Made by a program: the position numbers and the translations under genes
Part shown: positions 1 through 7,855 of the stretch, piece by piece
Numbering within the stretch: the first letter of the stretch is position 1
How the letters are laid out: each line of letters begins with the position of its first letter
Assembly (NCBI GenBank): GCA_041846495.1
Contig: JBGZEX010000040.1
Coordinates: forward strand, 1 to 10,926
From: JBGZEX01 sp041846495
GTDB lineage: Bacteria; Bacteroidota; Bacteroidia; Bacteroidales; Marinifilaceae
Direction: 5' to 3'
Length of the DNA stretch: 10,926 nt
Notes under the pieces: generated by a model
What the model saw: only the letters and a program-made list of their open reading frames with translations
Databases searched by the model: none
Told to the model about the DNA's origin: nothing

Positions 1-129
1 GCAAAAACAATCACTACGATACAAATCAAACTACCTCTGAACAAGGAGGTTTATACACAAACCATGCTGATGACAAGACATCAGAGAATAGCTAAACTAT
101 TTGATGAGGATTTTTGGGGTACGCAATGA
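1..129 (+). CDS. C-terminal tail of an unidentified protein, possibly a transposase (partial)
   Basis: Frame 1 of the plus strand is open from the window edge for 42 codons and stops at TGA 127-129; the start lies outside the window. The tail is mixed and protein-like: a beta-strand-like TITTIQIKLP at residues 3-12, then TQTMLMTRHQRIAKLF, ending in DEDFWGTQ. The layout resembles, from memory only, tails of some Bacteroidales IS4/IS1634-type transposases; I could not confirm this. A perfect hairpin starts 11 bp after the stop, as expected at a gene end, and the gene converges on the minus-strand operon. Forty-two open codons alone are weak evidence, and frame 3 is also open to position 95, so the call rests on the stop-hairpin spacing and the protein-like composition. 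An AAGGAGGT at 43-50 followed by ATG at 64 would give only a 21-residue peptide in the same frame, so I treat it as internal. Confidence 0.5.
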   Translation, partial: AKTITTIQIKLPLNKEVYTQTMLMTRHQRIAKLFDEDFWGTQ

Positions 130-140
130 CGAAGTCAGGA

Positions 141-174
141 GGCAAGTTCTCATTGATGGAAACGAGAACTTGCC
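141..174 (+). terminator. Hairpin after the plus-strand gene, probable terminator
   Basis: The arms GGCAAGTTCTC (141-151) and GAGAACTTGCC (164-174) pair perfectly over 11 bp around a 12-nt loop. The hairpin lies between the plus-strand stop at 129 and the end of the minus-strand operon at 261. The bases after it on the plus strand (GTTCTTATC) are only moderately T-rich, and on the minus strand no T-run follows, so it is not a textbook intrinsic terminator in either direction. The plus-strand direction is preferred because of the spacing to the stop. The remaining bases 175-260 hold only a weak 6-bp inverted repeat (213-218 with 229-234). Confidence 0.45.
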
Positions 175-260
175 GTTCTTATCAATATACAAAAGATTAC
201 CTTATTTTGAGACGGTTTTTTGTATTGCAAACCGGAAAATTTGTTGAACGTGGTATGTGT

Positions 261-1400
261 TTATTTTAAGTTATAGAAAAATAACCACGGATTTCCTCCC
301 GTTCGTACTTTGCCGAACATTTCTTGCATCCTGTCCGTGAGTCGTACGTTTTTCATTTCCAGTTCGGTTTTTATTGCAAGCAATTCTTCCGGCGTAAAGA
401 CGGCTATCAATTTTTCACCCTGCTGTCCCCATAGATCGTTGGGGTAAATCATATCTCCGCGTGCAGGCAATTCTTTGGATATGAAATAACCTTTCTTCCG
501 GTTTTTTTCGTAAAAAAGCTTGCCGTTGTCGTAGGTGATAATGAACCAGTTCGTCGTTTCGAAAATGTCATTCTTCGAAAAATAACCGTCTTTCTTCAAA
601 TTGTTTAATTGTCTCCAATAGTCTTCTTCGGTCGGTTTGTAATCGATCGGTACGGACCGATGCACTGTTGTGACGAAACGGGGCGTCAGTTTATTGTTCG
701 AATACTCGAAAATGGTATCGCACAAAGGGGCGACACAAGATACTCTGTTTTGGTATACGGCTATGGGATGAACGGCAAAGTCTACAAATCCCATAGGGAA
801 GGATATTACGTGTGTTCTTAATGTGTCGAATTTACCGAATGTATTGTCTGTTGTAAAATAACACATCTTGTTATTCAGGCCGCATGCACAATAACCGATA
901 TACTTTCCGTCCGTCAGCGGATACATTTGTCTGGTATAAAAAGATACGAAATCGGCTTTTCCGCTGGATATAAAATTACCTGCAAAGTCGTAAGTAACAC
1001 GTTTTTGAGTACTAAGGCCATCATACAGACTAATGTTTTGCTTTTCCAAATTTACCCAGATTAATCCCAGGTTGCCGTATTCTTTTTCTCCGGACCCTTG
1101 TTTTCCCACCTGATGCATGAAATCTCCCGATAATTTGAATTGCATTATTCGGGCTTCGCCTGATTTTGTATCTTTTATAAAAATATAATCTCCGTAAATA
1201 TAGCATGCGTCGATGTTTTCCAAGCGACTGAGGTCGTTTGTTTCCAAAGGTACATATTCCCATGCCTCGAGTAGTTTATCCCAATCTGCAGGTGCGGTTA
1301 AGTCCGTTGTATTTTCCTCGTTTAAGGCGGTAAAAGACGGTTCTTTTTTTACACATCCCCATGTGCTGATACATATGAGTAAAATCATGCTGCGTTTCAT
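261..1400 (-). CDS. Six-bladed beta-propeller lipoprotein, BF3164/TolB-like type
   Basis: This 379-residue protein is predicted to be a lipidated outer-membrane or periplasmic beta-propeller; the biochemical function of the family is unknown. The N-terminus has a short basic region, a hydrophobic stretch (residues 5-13) and a probable lipidation cysteine at C16 in TWGC, a slightly unusual lipobox with Trp at -2. The family pattern is clear: YVPLETND at 49-56, a strand pair around YIYGDYIFIKD (67-77), a GDFMHQVGKQGSGEKEYG segment (92-109) matching the usual G-F-I-x-x-I-G-x-x-G-x-G-P-x-E-Y block, and a terminal NPWLFFYNLK where relatives end in a similar aromatic/basic strand. Its ATG overlaps the stop of the upstream pseudoprotease gene as ATGA (1397-1400), which implies coupled translation. 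It is the last gene of the operon, with no strong terminator visible downstream. The context suggests a binding or scaffold role beside the proteases; that role is inference. Confidence 0.8.
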   Translation of the reverse strand: MKRSMILLICISTWGCVKKEPSFTALNEENTTDLTAPADWDKLLEAWEYVPLETNDLSRLENIDACYIYGDYIFIKDTKSGEARIMQFKLSGDFMHQVGKQGSGEKEYGNLGLIWVNLEKQNISLYDGLSTQKRVTYDFAGNFISSGKADFVSFYTRQMYPLTDGKYIGYCACGLNNKMCYFTTDNTFGKFDTLRTHVISFPMGFVDFAVHPIAVYQNRVSCVAPLCDTIFEYSNNKLTPRFVTTVHRSVPIDYKPTEEDYWRQLNNLKKDGYFSKNDIFETTNWFIITYDNGKLFYEKNRKKGYFISKELPARGDMIYPNDLWGQQGEKLIAVFTPEELLAIKTELEMKNVRLTDRMQEMFGKVRTGGNPWLFFYNLK

Positions 1401-3742
1401 AACAGTTTATTTTTATTCGTTAATTTTTGTGCCATCCTGTTGGCGAGAACTTTACAAATATTCCTGCTTCGTGAGTCGATATGTGTTTCTGCCAATTGCT
1501 TTAATTGAGTGTATACGTATTTCATCTCATTCTCCAATATTATAGAGGCCATATCTTGTTTCTCGAATATCTTATTTTTTTCGGCGACTTCCAACCAGGT
1601 GCCGATACATAGCACTTGAATATCCATTTGCCGGAAAGAAAAAGGTGTTTGTGAATCGAAATTTGCAAATAGCGATTGATATAAATCTTTGAAAAAGGCA
1701 GTGACCGTATAACCGTCGCGTCCTTCTTTTTCCGCTTCTATCAATTGTTCCGTTAATTCCTTTGAGAAAATTTTTTCAAATACTGTTTTCCCGTTTTTCA
1801 CCATCATTTCCCTGATGTCGACCGGATGATTTTTGCGTACCGGCTCGGTTTCGATTTTTGTCGCTCCCGAGAAAAAATAACGGGTTAATATCTCCATGGC
1901 TTCTTTTTGATTTTTCAAAGGGAGAGAGCTGCCGAAGCATTCTGCCGTCAACTTCAAATAGTTTCCATACATATTCATGGCTTCCTTGGTGAGACTGCCG
2001 AGGGCATATCCCATATCTTTTACCCTTCCTTTACAGGCGATTTTTTCCATATTCTCGAAAATGTACACTAAGTTCTCGAATCCCGAATTTAGAGCTTCCA
2101 CACGCTCTTGCGTCAAATCGCCTTTGCCGCTACGGATATCTAAACCGTTTCTCGAATATCTGTGTGCGGGAGTGTCGGATGTCGCTAAATAAGACTTCAG
2201 TGCTTCTCTATCGGCATAACAATTTTTGTTTTTGGGAAATTCCCTGTAAGCCCAACCGATAGCCCAGCAATCGTACTCTCCGACACTCGGCACTAAATTT
2301 TCTGTTGCGATACGGTCTTCGGCCGAGGCTGCATAGTGATACGGATTTTCATCCATGATAGAAGCTGTGTATCCCCGTCGGGCGACTTGTTTCGCGTCTT
2401 TTATTTCCATTAGTGTATATGCGGCACTTCCGGCATAATTGGGTTTTAAGCCTAATATTTCTCCGATACCTTTCATCAGGGCACTTGCCATAATATTATG
2501 TGCGATTTCTTTATGAGAACGATTCTCGATAATGCGGGAATCTGCAGCGCCGCATTGCAATAGATATAATGTCAGTTCTCGGGGCAGGAAACCGTGACCG
2601 ATATTGATACGGCAGGACAATATTTCTCCGGTGCGAGGATGTACTGTAAAAGAGGACTTAATTCCCGGTTCAATCAGATCGTATGCTATAACGGCTTTTT
2701 CTTCCTCTAACCGAATATGTTGATCTGCAATTTTTATTTGGATGGCATTTTTGTATCCGGCTCGTTTAAAAGCCTTATTCCAGGCTGTAGCGGCTTTCTT
2801 TACGGCAGGAATATATTCTCTCGGCAAATAAGAGTCGACATAGAATACAATGGGGTGCATCGGTTCGACCGGTTTACCTTTGAGATATGACGATATGTCG
2901 GCGATGCCTAAATTCCAGCGCATGACGATGGAATCCCGGACGACTCCGTATGGATTTTGACTGAAATCCCAAAAGCCGATAGTCTTGAAACCGATTTTGC
3001 TATCGGCTAATCGCAGTTTCATATCTCGCTCCGGAAGTAATTGTATAACACATCCGATTTCTGCAGACATAAGGCCTTCCGGCAATATGATCATTGTTCC
3101 GGCGGTATTTTCCCGTTCCGGATTGTAGCCGTACATTTGGTGTATTTTAAAACTTACTCCTCGCTCGAACGGATGTATGTCCGTTACCTTTGAATATTCG
3201 GAATTCAATGCTCTAACGTGGTTGTATGTCATTCGAAACCAGTTTTTTCCCTCTTTTAGAATACTCGTTATATCGATGATATATCCTTCTCTGTTTTTTG
3301 CATAGGCGATAATGGGATATACAATGTCGATCGGTTGTTTGTTGGAAGCTCGGAAACTCTGTTGCAATTCGCTTTTTTCATCCAATATGCGCTCGGCGAA
3401 TATTCCTTTTTGGAAGTAAATGGTATGATTTTGTCCCATTTCTAATCGGACGACGCCTAAACTTTGCATCGGGCGGGCAATCATATCAAACCCCCGATTT
3501 ATTTGAGCTCGAATTTCTATTTCTCTCCCAATCGACTTTTGCGGAATCTCCAGATATATTTTTTCATTTTCTTTGTAAACGGGAAATATTCCTTCGATTT
3601 TCGTCATCCCCTCTTTGAAAAATGCATCGAAACCGACAGGCTCCTCCTTTTTTTGTGCGAATGTCAATAATGAAGATAACAGGTAAATTATGGAAAGCGG
3701 TATACGCAGTTTATAGCCTGCGAATTGTGGATTAATTTTCAT
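1397..3742 (-). CDS. Catalytically dead paralogue of the DUF5117/DUF4953 zinc metalloprotease (pseudoprotease)
   Basis: This 781-residue protein is homologous along its length to the neighbouring metalloprotease. Matching blocks include an N-terminal GIFPVYKENEKIYLEIP (51-67), IGFKTIGFWDFSQNPYG (250-266), a PVEPMHPIVFYVDSYLPREYIPAV region with AWNKAFKRAGYKNAIQIK (320-337), HPRTGEI (368-374), LQCGAADSR (395-403), ASIMDENPY (460-468, the Met-turn) and VGEYDCWAIGWAYREFP (487-503). The zinc site is gone: where the neighbour has HEVGHSLGLEH this protein has KGIGEILGLKP (424-434), so all three His ligands and the catalytic Glu are replaced (Lys, Glu, Pro and Gly), while the surrounding Gly and Leu residues are kept. 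The segment before HPRTGEI is also shorter. A type I signal peptide is predicted (hydrophobic 15-29, cleavage near TFA|QK). The reading frame is intact, so this is an inactive but maintained protein rather than a pseudogene. It overlaps the upstream gene by 11 bp and the downstream gene by 4 bp. Confidence 0.85.
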   Translation of the reverse strand: MKINPQFAGYKLRIPLSIIYLLSSLLTFAQKKEEPVGFDAFFKEGMTKIEGIFPVYKENEKIYLEIPQKSIGREIEIRAQINRGFDMIARPMQSLGVVRLEMGQNHTIYFQKGIFAERILDEKSELQQSFRASNKQPIDIVYPIIAYAKNREGYIIDITSILKEGKNWFRMTYNHVRALNSEYSKVTDIHPFERGVSFKIHQMYGYNPERENTAGTMIILPEGLMSAEIGCVIQLLPERDMKLRLADSKIGFKTIGFWDFSQNPYGVVRDSIVMRWNLGIADISSYLKGKPVEPMHPIVFYVDSYLPREYIPAVKKAATAWNKAFKRAGYKNAIQIKIADQHIRLEEEKAVIAYDLIEPGIKSSFTVHPRTGEILSCRINIGHGFLPRELTLYLLQCGAADSRIIENRSHKEIAHNIMASALMKGIGEILGLKPNYAGSAAYTLMEIKDAKQVARRGYTASIMDENPYHYAASAEDRIATENLVPSVGEYDCWAIGWAYREFPKNKNCYADREALKSYLATSDTPAHRYSRNGLDIRSGKGDLTQERVEALNSGFENLVYIFENMEKIACKGRVKDMGYALGSLTKEAMNMYGNYLKLTAECFGSSLPLKNQKEAMEILTRYFFSGATKIETEPVRKNHPVDIREMMVKNGKTVFEKIFSKELTEQLIEAEKEGRDGYTVTAFFKDLYQSLFANFDSQTPFSFRQMDIQVLCIGTWLEVAEKNKIFEKQDMASIILENEMKYVYTQLKQLAETHIDSRSRNICKVLANRMAQKLTNKNKLL

Positions 3743-6101
3743 TGATATATACTTTAATGGGTTGGATTAATTCTTGGATTTGAATTATTTTTTTCCTTTG
3801 CTCTTTGTTTTTGATGCAAGATGTTCCTTCTTTACCGATACGTTCCAATTCCTCGTATACATTTACAAGCACTTGTGCAGGAACATAATTCGTGCGTTGC
3901 ATCATATTGCACAGATTTTTAATATAGGTTTGCTGCAGCAGATAACGAAATTCGGTGATTTCCCCTTTATTTGTCCACTCCGGGAAAATCAGCCGGTGAA
4001 GTTCCGTAATGTAGTCCTTTAATTTATAGGCATTTTTTAAGCCGGAATTCTCCACCTTGGATATAGGTATGAAGCGCTCGACCAAATCATACGCGATTTT
4101 ATCGTAGAAATCATATGCCAATTTTTGAGTATTTACATCGAGATTATCGGTAATGTCGCGCTGGAACAGCCAATCCGTAGAGTTGCATACATAATTTCTT
4201 ATGAATTGTATTACCCGGGTTGAATATGTTTGGGATTCCAATATAAAGAATTTCATGGAATCCCGGGTGGGGCCGGTTGCACGCGAGTATCCTCCCAAAT
4301 GTTTCAGGACATGGCTTATCAGATTGTTGTAATGTGAAATGATCGCCTTGTAACGTCCGCTTAAGACATGCCGGGAAGTAATGTCTTTAACTTGCCATAT
4401 TTCTTTCATGCTCATGAGCTGTTTTAAATTTTCTATTCCTTGAGCATTGATTGTTACGTGGTCGTTTCCTAAATCTTCGGATTGTGCCTTTATGTCGAGA
4501 CCGCTACCGAATCGATTTCTCTCGTTCGTTTGTTTGCCGGTCAACCAGATTTCTCTGTTTTTTTGCCGTTCTTCCCGGTCTTTGCCGGGGAATATACGAT
4601 ATCCCCATTCTATTGCCAATTTGTCATATTGTCCGATTCGGGCTATTCTGTTTTTAAAATCAACTTTGTCTTCCGGCCGCAGTGCGTAATTGCATCGCAC
4701 GTAGTCCATAATTGAAGAGGTGATTCCGTATTTGTTTAAAAAATCATTGTCTCGCAACTGCTCTATGGAATTATGACTGCTTGCGAGAAAATTATGTTCC
4801 AAACCCAATGAATGCCCCACTTCGTGAGTAATGACCAGTTTTAACAATTGCCCCAATACCTCATCCGGTACGTGAATTTCCCGTGCCCGTTCGTCAATAA
4901 CTCCGCATTGGACGAAATACCATTTTTGCAATAAATCCAATACACTGCTGAATACGCCTACATGGCAGCCCGAGATTTCACCGGAGCGGGGATCGCTGGG
5001 CGAAGGACCGTAGGCATTGCTTTCGCCCGAAGGTTTCCAGGATATATAGGCATAACGTCCGTCGTACGGTGAGAAATTCGGGTCCTCTTCCTTTGTCGGT
5101 GCCAGTTCCGCTTTTATTGCATTTTTGAAACCCGCCTGTTCGAAAGCGGCTTGCCAGGCATTGACGGCTTCAATAAAGTAAGGAATCCAACGACGAGGAG
5201 TCTTCCTGTCTATGAAAAATATAATCGGTTTTTTAGGTTCGACTAATTCTCCTTTGTCGTATTTTTCTCGATTTTCCGGACTGAGTTCCAATCTCCAGCG
5301 TTTGGCTGCAAAATGCTTGGTCATTTGATAAGGGTCCTGGTCGAAGTCCTGATAACCTACACTGAAATATCCCACTCTTTTGTCGGTCGCTTGCATCGGT
5401 AGAGGCTTTTCGGGTAAAAGAGCGATGCATACGGCGCTCTCCCAACTCATGATATAACTTTGAGCGTTTTTCGACATAAGCATTGGACGATAGCTGCGAC
5501 TGATGTAAGTGATTACGCTTTGTGGGGTCCCTTGAATATTTTTTATGACGGTTTTATCCGGTTCGCAAGAATTTACTTTCAGTTCGAAATTGAAAGGTGT
5601 AAATGTAAATAATGCGTTACGTTGCAGTGTGGTTGTAACATCCACGAGTACGGAATGAGCGTTCTTGGCTTTTATGGGTAAAGCCGTATATAGCCGTTCG
5701 TTTCCTCTTTGCGATAAAATGGGATGGAGTGCCGTACCGCTTTCTAAACGGTCGTACAAAGGGTCTAGTATCCGAATTTTATCTCCATGTTTTTGGAAAC
5801 GTAATAGTATCGGGCCGAAAGAATCTCCATTGAATCCGTATCGGTTCTCGTATTTTCTTTCTTTTTGTGCAGCCCCTTCTACGATGGTTGTCGTAAGGGC
5901 GAGGTCGCGTCCTAATAATGTGTCGGGAATCTCCCAATATATTTCCTTGCCTAAACGATAGGTCGGAAATAGTCCGGGAGTTCGAATTAATGAATCTTCT
6001 GTCTGTCGAGATTTAAAATAAGTAGCAATGTCCTGTTGTGCAATGGCAGATAGAAATGAACCGCATCCTATTAATAAAATAAGTCCTGTTTTTTTCCACA
6101 T
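3732..6101 (-). CDS. Zinc-dependent metalloprotease, DUF5118/DUF5117/DUF4953 family, active site intact
   Basis: This is a predicted secreted or outer-membrane metallopeptidase of 789 residues, a usual size for the family. HEVGHSLGLEH at residues 426-436 supplies the HExxHxxGxxH zinc ligands (H426, H430, H436) and the general base E427, and SSIMDY with M465 is the Met-turn, so the site is metzincin-like. Approximate order: signal peptide 1-21, DUF5118-like 24-77 (PGLFPTYRLGKEIYWEIP), DUF5117-like to about 265 (VGYFSVGYQDFDQDPY), then the DUF4953-type catalytic part with GPSPSDPRSGEISGCHVG before the zinc helix. I chose the ATG at 6101. A longer frame begins with TTG at 6140, but that codon lies in the terminator hairpin and adds 13 residues before a normal signal peptide. 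Export type is ambiguous: LIGC at 10-13 fits a lipobox and AIA|QQ at 19-23 fits signal peptidase I. Its stop overlaps the start of the pseudoprotease gene. The substrate is probably protein or peptide; specificity cannot be read from the sequence. Confidence 0.9.
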   Translation of the reverse strand: MWKKTGLILLIGCGSFLSAIAQQDIATYFKSRQTEDSLIRTPGLFPTYRLGKEIYWEIPDTLLGRDLALTTTIVEGAAQKERKYENRYGFNGDSFGPILLRFQKHGDKIRILDPLYDRLESGTALHPILSQRGNERLYTALPIKAKNAHSVLVDVTTTLQRNALFTFTPFNFELKVNSCEPDKTVIKNIQGTPQSVITYISRSYRPMLMSKNAQSYIMSWESAVCIALLPEKPLPMQATDKRVGYFSVGYQDFDQDPYQMTKHFAAKRWRLELSPENREKYDKGELVEPKKPIIFFIDRKTPRRWIPYFIEAVNAWQAAFEQAGFKNAIKAELAPTKEEDPNFSPYDGRYAYISWKPSGESNAYGPSPSDPRSGEISGCHVGVFSSVLDLLQKWYFVQCGVIDERAREIHVPDEVLGQLLKLVITHEVGHSLGLEHNFLASSHNSIEQLRDNDFLNKYGITSSIMDYVRCNYALRPEDKVDFKNRIARIGQYDKLAIEWGYRIFPGKDREERQKNREIWLTGKQTNERNRFGSGLDIKAQSEDLGNDHVTINAQGIENLKQLMSMKEIWQVKDITSRHVLSGRYKAIISHYNNLISHVLKHLGGYSRATGPTRDSMKFFILESQTYSTRVIQFIRNYVCNSTDWLFQRDITDNLDVNTQKLAYDFYDKIAYDLVERFIPISKVENSGLKNAYKLKDYITELHRLIFPEWTNKGEITEFRYLLQQTYIKNLCNMMQRTNYVPAQVLVNVYEELERIGKEGTSCIKNKEQRKKIIQIQELIQPIKVYINEN

Positions 6102-6129
6102 ATGTATTTCGAAATTCTTTGTGTAGACT

Positions 6130-6165
6130 AAAAAAATCAAAGAGTATCAAAACGATACTCTTTGA
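6130..6165 (-). terminator. Intrinsic terminator or attenuator between the importer and protease modules
   Basis: On the minus strand a perfect 12-bp stem, TCAAAGAGTATC (6165-6154) and GATACTCTTTGA (6148-6137), encloses a 5-nt loop and is followed at once by seven T residues (6136-6130). The plus strand has no T-run after the stem, so the signal is specific for minus-strand transcripts. It begins about 20 nt after the tandem stops (TAATAA, 6187-6182) of the PKD-like gene. Only 28 nt separate the T-run from the metalloprotease ATG. The stem is AT-rich, so termination may be partial and act to lower expression of the downstream genes. Confidence 0.8.
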
Positions 6166-6184
6166 ATATCATGACAAATATTTA

Positions 6185-7837
6185 TTATTGATATTTGAAT
6201 TTAAAGCTGTAAGCGAAATCGATGATTTTACCGAATCCTTTATATTCATGAATACCTTGTTTGTTGTGAGATGCATCTCCCGCACTATTCAGCAGAATCT
6301 CCACAATACTGTTGTCGCTGCCGTTGTCGATGGCTGCCGCCAATTGATACCTGTATGGAGTATCGTAATAAGTGTCGGTATATTTGAACTTCAAACAGGT
6401 GATTTTGGCTGCCGTATTTTTATATTCGTAGATAACGGACAACTTGGGATGCGAGCGTTTTGTGTCTAATTTGTAAATCTTATTGCCTCCGGCAACGAAT
6501 AAAATTCCGTCATAGGAAGAAGAAGTGGCAAAAGACAGTTCTTCCCCGTTTCGTATACCTTCCGGAAGGGCAAAACGGAAATATCCGTCGCAACGTGCAA
6601 TGGCATCGGATGCCGGCCATCCATTCGCATTAAAACGGTAAATGTGTATCGTGTTGTCGCTGCCTAAAGCACAGGCATAGGTATGTGCAAATCGAGGACC
6701 TCCGGAAATAATGTCCAATATTTTATTAATGCCTTCGATGCGATCGGGATTGAACTTGTTTTCGACATCGGTTTTCCCGATTTTTTCGACTGTAGCTCCG
6801 TTATTGTCTGCCGGCGCACTGCTCCCGTTAAAAATAGGTTTGTTGTGCCCCGTCTCGTAATAAAAATCACTTTCTTGCAGACAAACCAAAAATCTTTGTT
6901 TGGAGTCGTCGTATACGATATAGCCCTTTTTCCCTAAAGTCCCGACGTTTTGTGCCGAAAATGTTTCGGCATTTGCCGTGGTCACTGTACGGAATAACGA
7001 ATATCCGTCCATATTCGCCCAGTATAATTTCCCGTCGTTGATCAATACTTCTCCCAAATCCTCAACGGACAAAAGTTTTTCCGGTTTTGGAGTGAAGCCG
7101 TGTATGCATCTCATCATACCGTTTAACCTGTCGGTATGGATGTTTTTGAAATTTTCCGCATTCAGAACCATAACATCCTCTCCGGTGACAATAGCTATCG
7201 TACGTTGTTTTTTATTACATCCGTATAAATAGTAAAAAGATTCGGGCAAAGGGCAAACACTTCCGTATTTTTCATTGCCGACCAAGGCAATAGGTTTGCC
7301 GGCAATCGGAAGCTCTTTCCCCGTTTCCTCTTTGTAGACATTGGGAATAACCATACCGGCATCGCCTTCTCCGTCTACGGCTCCCAATACACTGTTGCCG
7401 CCAATCTCCTGCAATACGAAGTAGGTGTTACTGAACGGGGGTATCATTTTCAATGCGATTTCTTTATACCATTTTACCGTAGTGGAAGCATCCGTTACGG
7501 TCAGACGAATTTTGAAATCTTTGGTACCTGCTTTTACATATAGGGAACAGATTTTTTGTGTTCCGTATTCAACAGGCTCTTCCAAAATGTCGGCAACCTT
7601 GGTCCACAGGAAACTGAGATTGGATTCATTATCCGATAATGTTTGCGATAATTCGGGAATAATCCGGACCAGGGTGGAATCATCCCCTTTGGGGAGACGG
7701 ACATTTAGCGTTTCATCCGTTTTTATGCCGACTTCATTGATATCCGTATAATTGTAATTGCCCTTGTCGTCATAACAACCGTATGCTAAAATGGTAGTCG
7801 TTAATAACAGCCATGCAATTTTGATCATATTTTTCAT
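6185..7837 (-). CDS. PKD-like family lipoprotein with propeller-like C-terminal region
   Basis: This 550-residue lipoprotein belongs to the PKD-like family that accompanies some SusC/SusD pairs. The signal peptide has a hydrophobic core at 7-18 and a lipidation cysteine at C21 (AYGC), followed by YDDKGNYNYTDINEV, a hallmark start of the family. Residues of roughly 45-132 look like an Ig/PKD-type beta-sandwich (for example FKIRLTVTDASTTVKWYKEI). From about 140 onward repeated strand-turn-strand units, such as LINDGKLYWANMDG (265-278), YIVYDDSKQRFLVCL (306-320), LGSDNTIHIYRF (391-402) and SYDGILFVAGGNKIYKLD (441-458), suggest a beta-propeller; this is my inference. It lies 18 bp after the DUF4843 gene and closes the importer module, just before a terminator. 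It is probably a surface accessory subunit that binds substrate with SusD. No catalytic motif is visible. Confidence 0.8.
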   Translation of the reverse strand: MKNMIKIAWLLLTTTILAYGCYDDKGNYNYTDINEVGIKTDETLNVRLPKGDDSTLVRIIPELSQTLSDNESNLSFLWTKVADILEEPVEYGTQKICSLYVKAGTKDFKIRLTVTDASTTVKWYKEIALKMIPPFSNTYFVLQEIGGNSVLGAVDGEGDAGMVIPNVYKEETGKELPIAGKPIALVGNEKYGSVCPLPESFYYLYGCNKKQRTIAIVTGEDVMVLNAENFKNIHTDRLNGMMRCIHGFTPKPEKLLSVEDLGEVLINDGKLYWANMDGYSLFRTVTTANAETFSAQNVGTLGKKGYIVYDDSKQRFLVCLQESDFYYETGHNKPIFNGSSAPADNNGATVEKIGKTDVENKFNPDRIEGINKILDIISGGPRFAHTYACALGSDNTIHIYRFNANGWPASDAIARCDGYFRFALPEGIRNGEELSFATSSSYDGILFVAGGNKIYKLDTKRSHPKLSVIYEYKNTAAKITCLKFKYTDTYYDTPYRYQLAAAIDNGSDNSIVEILLNSAGDASHNKQGIHEYKGFGKIIDFAYSFKFKYQ

Positions 7838-7855
7838 AATACCTGAACTTTAAAT

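Noticed and set aside
43..129. Short gene from ATG 64 with the Shine-Dalgarno-like AAGGAGGT at 43-50
   Set aside because: The spacing of 13 nt is long, the product would be 21 residues, and the frame is already open from the window edge, so it is better read as the end of a longer gene.
213..234. Second inverted repeat CGGTTT/AAACCG as terminator of the minus-strand operon
   Set aside because: The stem is only 6 bp with a 10-nt loop and is not followed by a T-run on the minus strand.
1397..3742. Calling the inactive metalloprotease copy a pseudogene
   Set aside because: The frame is intact for 781 codons with a good signal peptide, conserved structural blocks and overlapping neighbours; only the catalytic residues are lost, which fits a pseudoenzyme and not gene decay.
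5665..5961. Plus-strand frames opposite the minus-strand genes (for example 5665-5961, 1213-1545, 6119-6469)
   Set aside because: They lie antisense to well-supported genes, have no recognisable domains and biased shadow-like composition; nothing supports independent genes.
6102..6140. N-terminal extension of the metalloprotease starting at TTG 6140
   Set aside because: The TTG lies inside the terminator hairpin, and the extra 13 residues precede a standard basic-hydrophobic signal peptide that begins with ATG at 6101.
6138..6178. Possible Bacteroides-type promoter for the protease module (TACTCTTTG at 6146-6138, TTTG at 6178-6175, minus strand)
   Set aside because: The -7-like element has three rather than two bases between TA and TTTG, the spacing to the upstream TTTG is about 28 nt instead of about 20, and the element is one arm of the hairpin.
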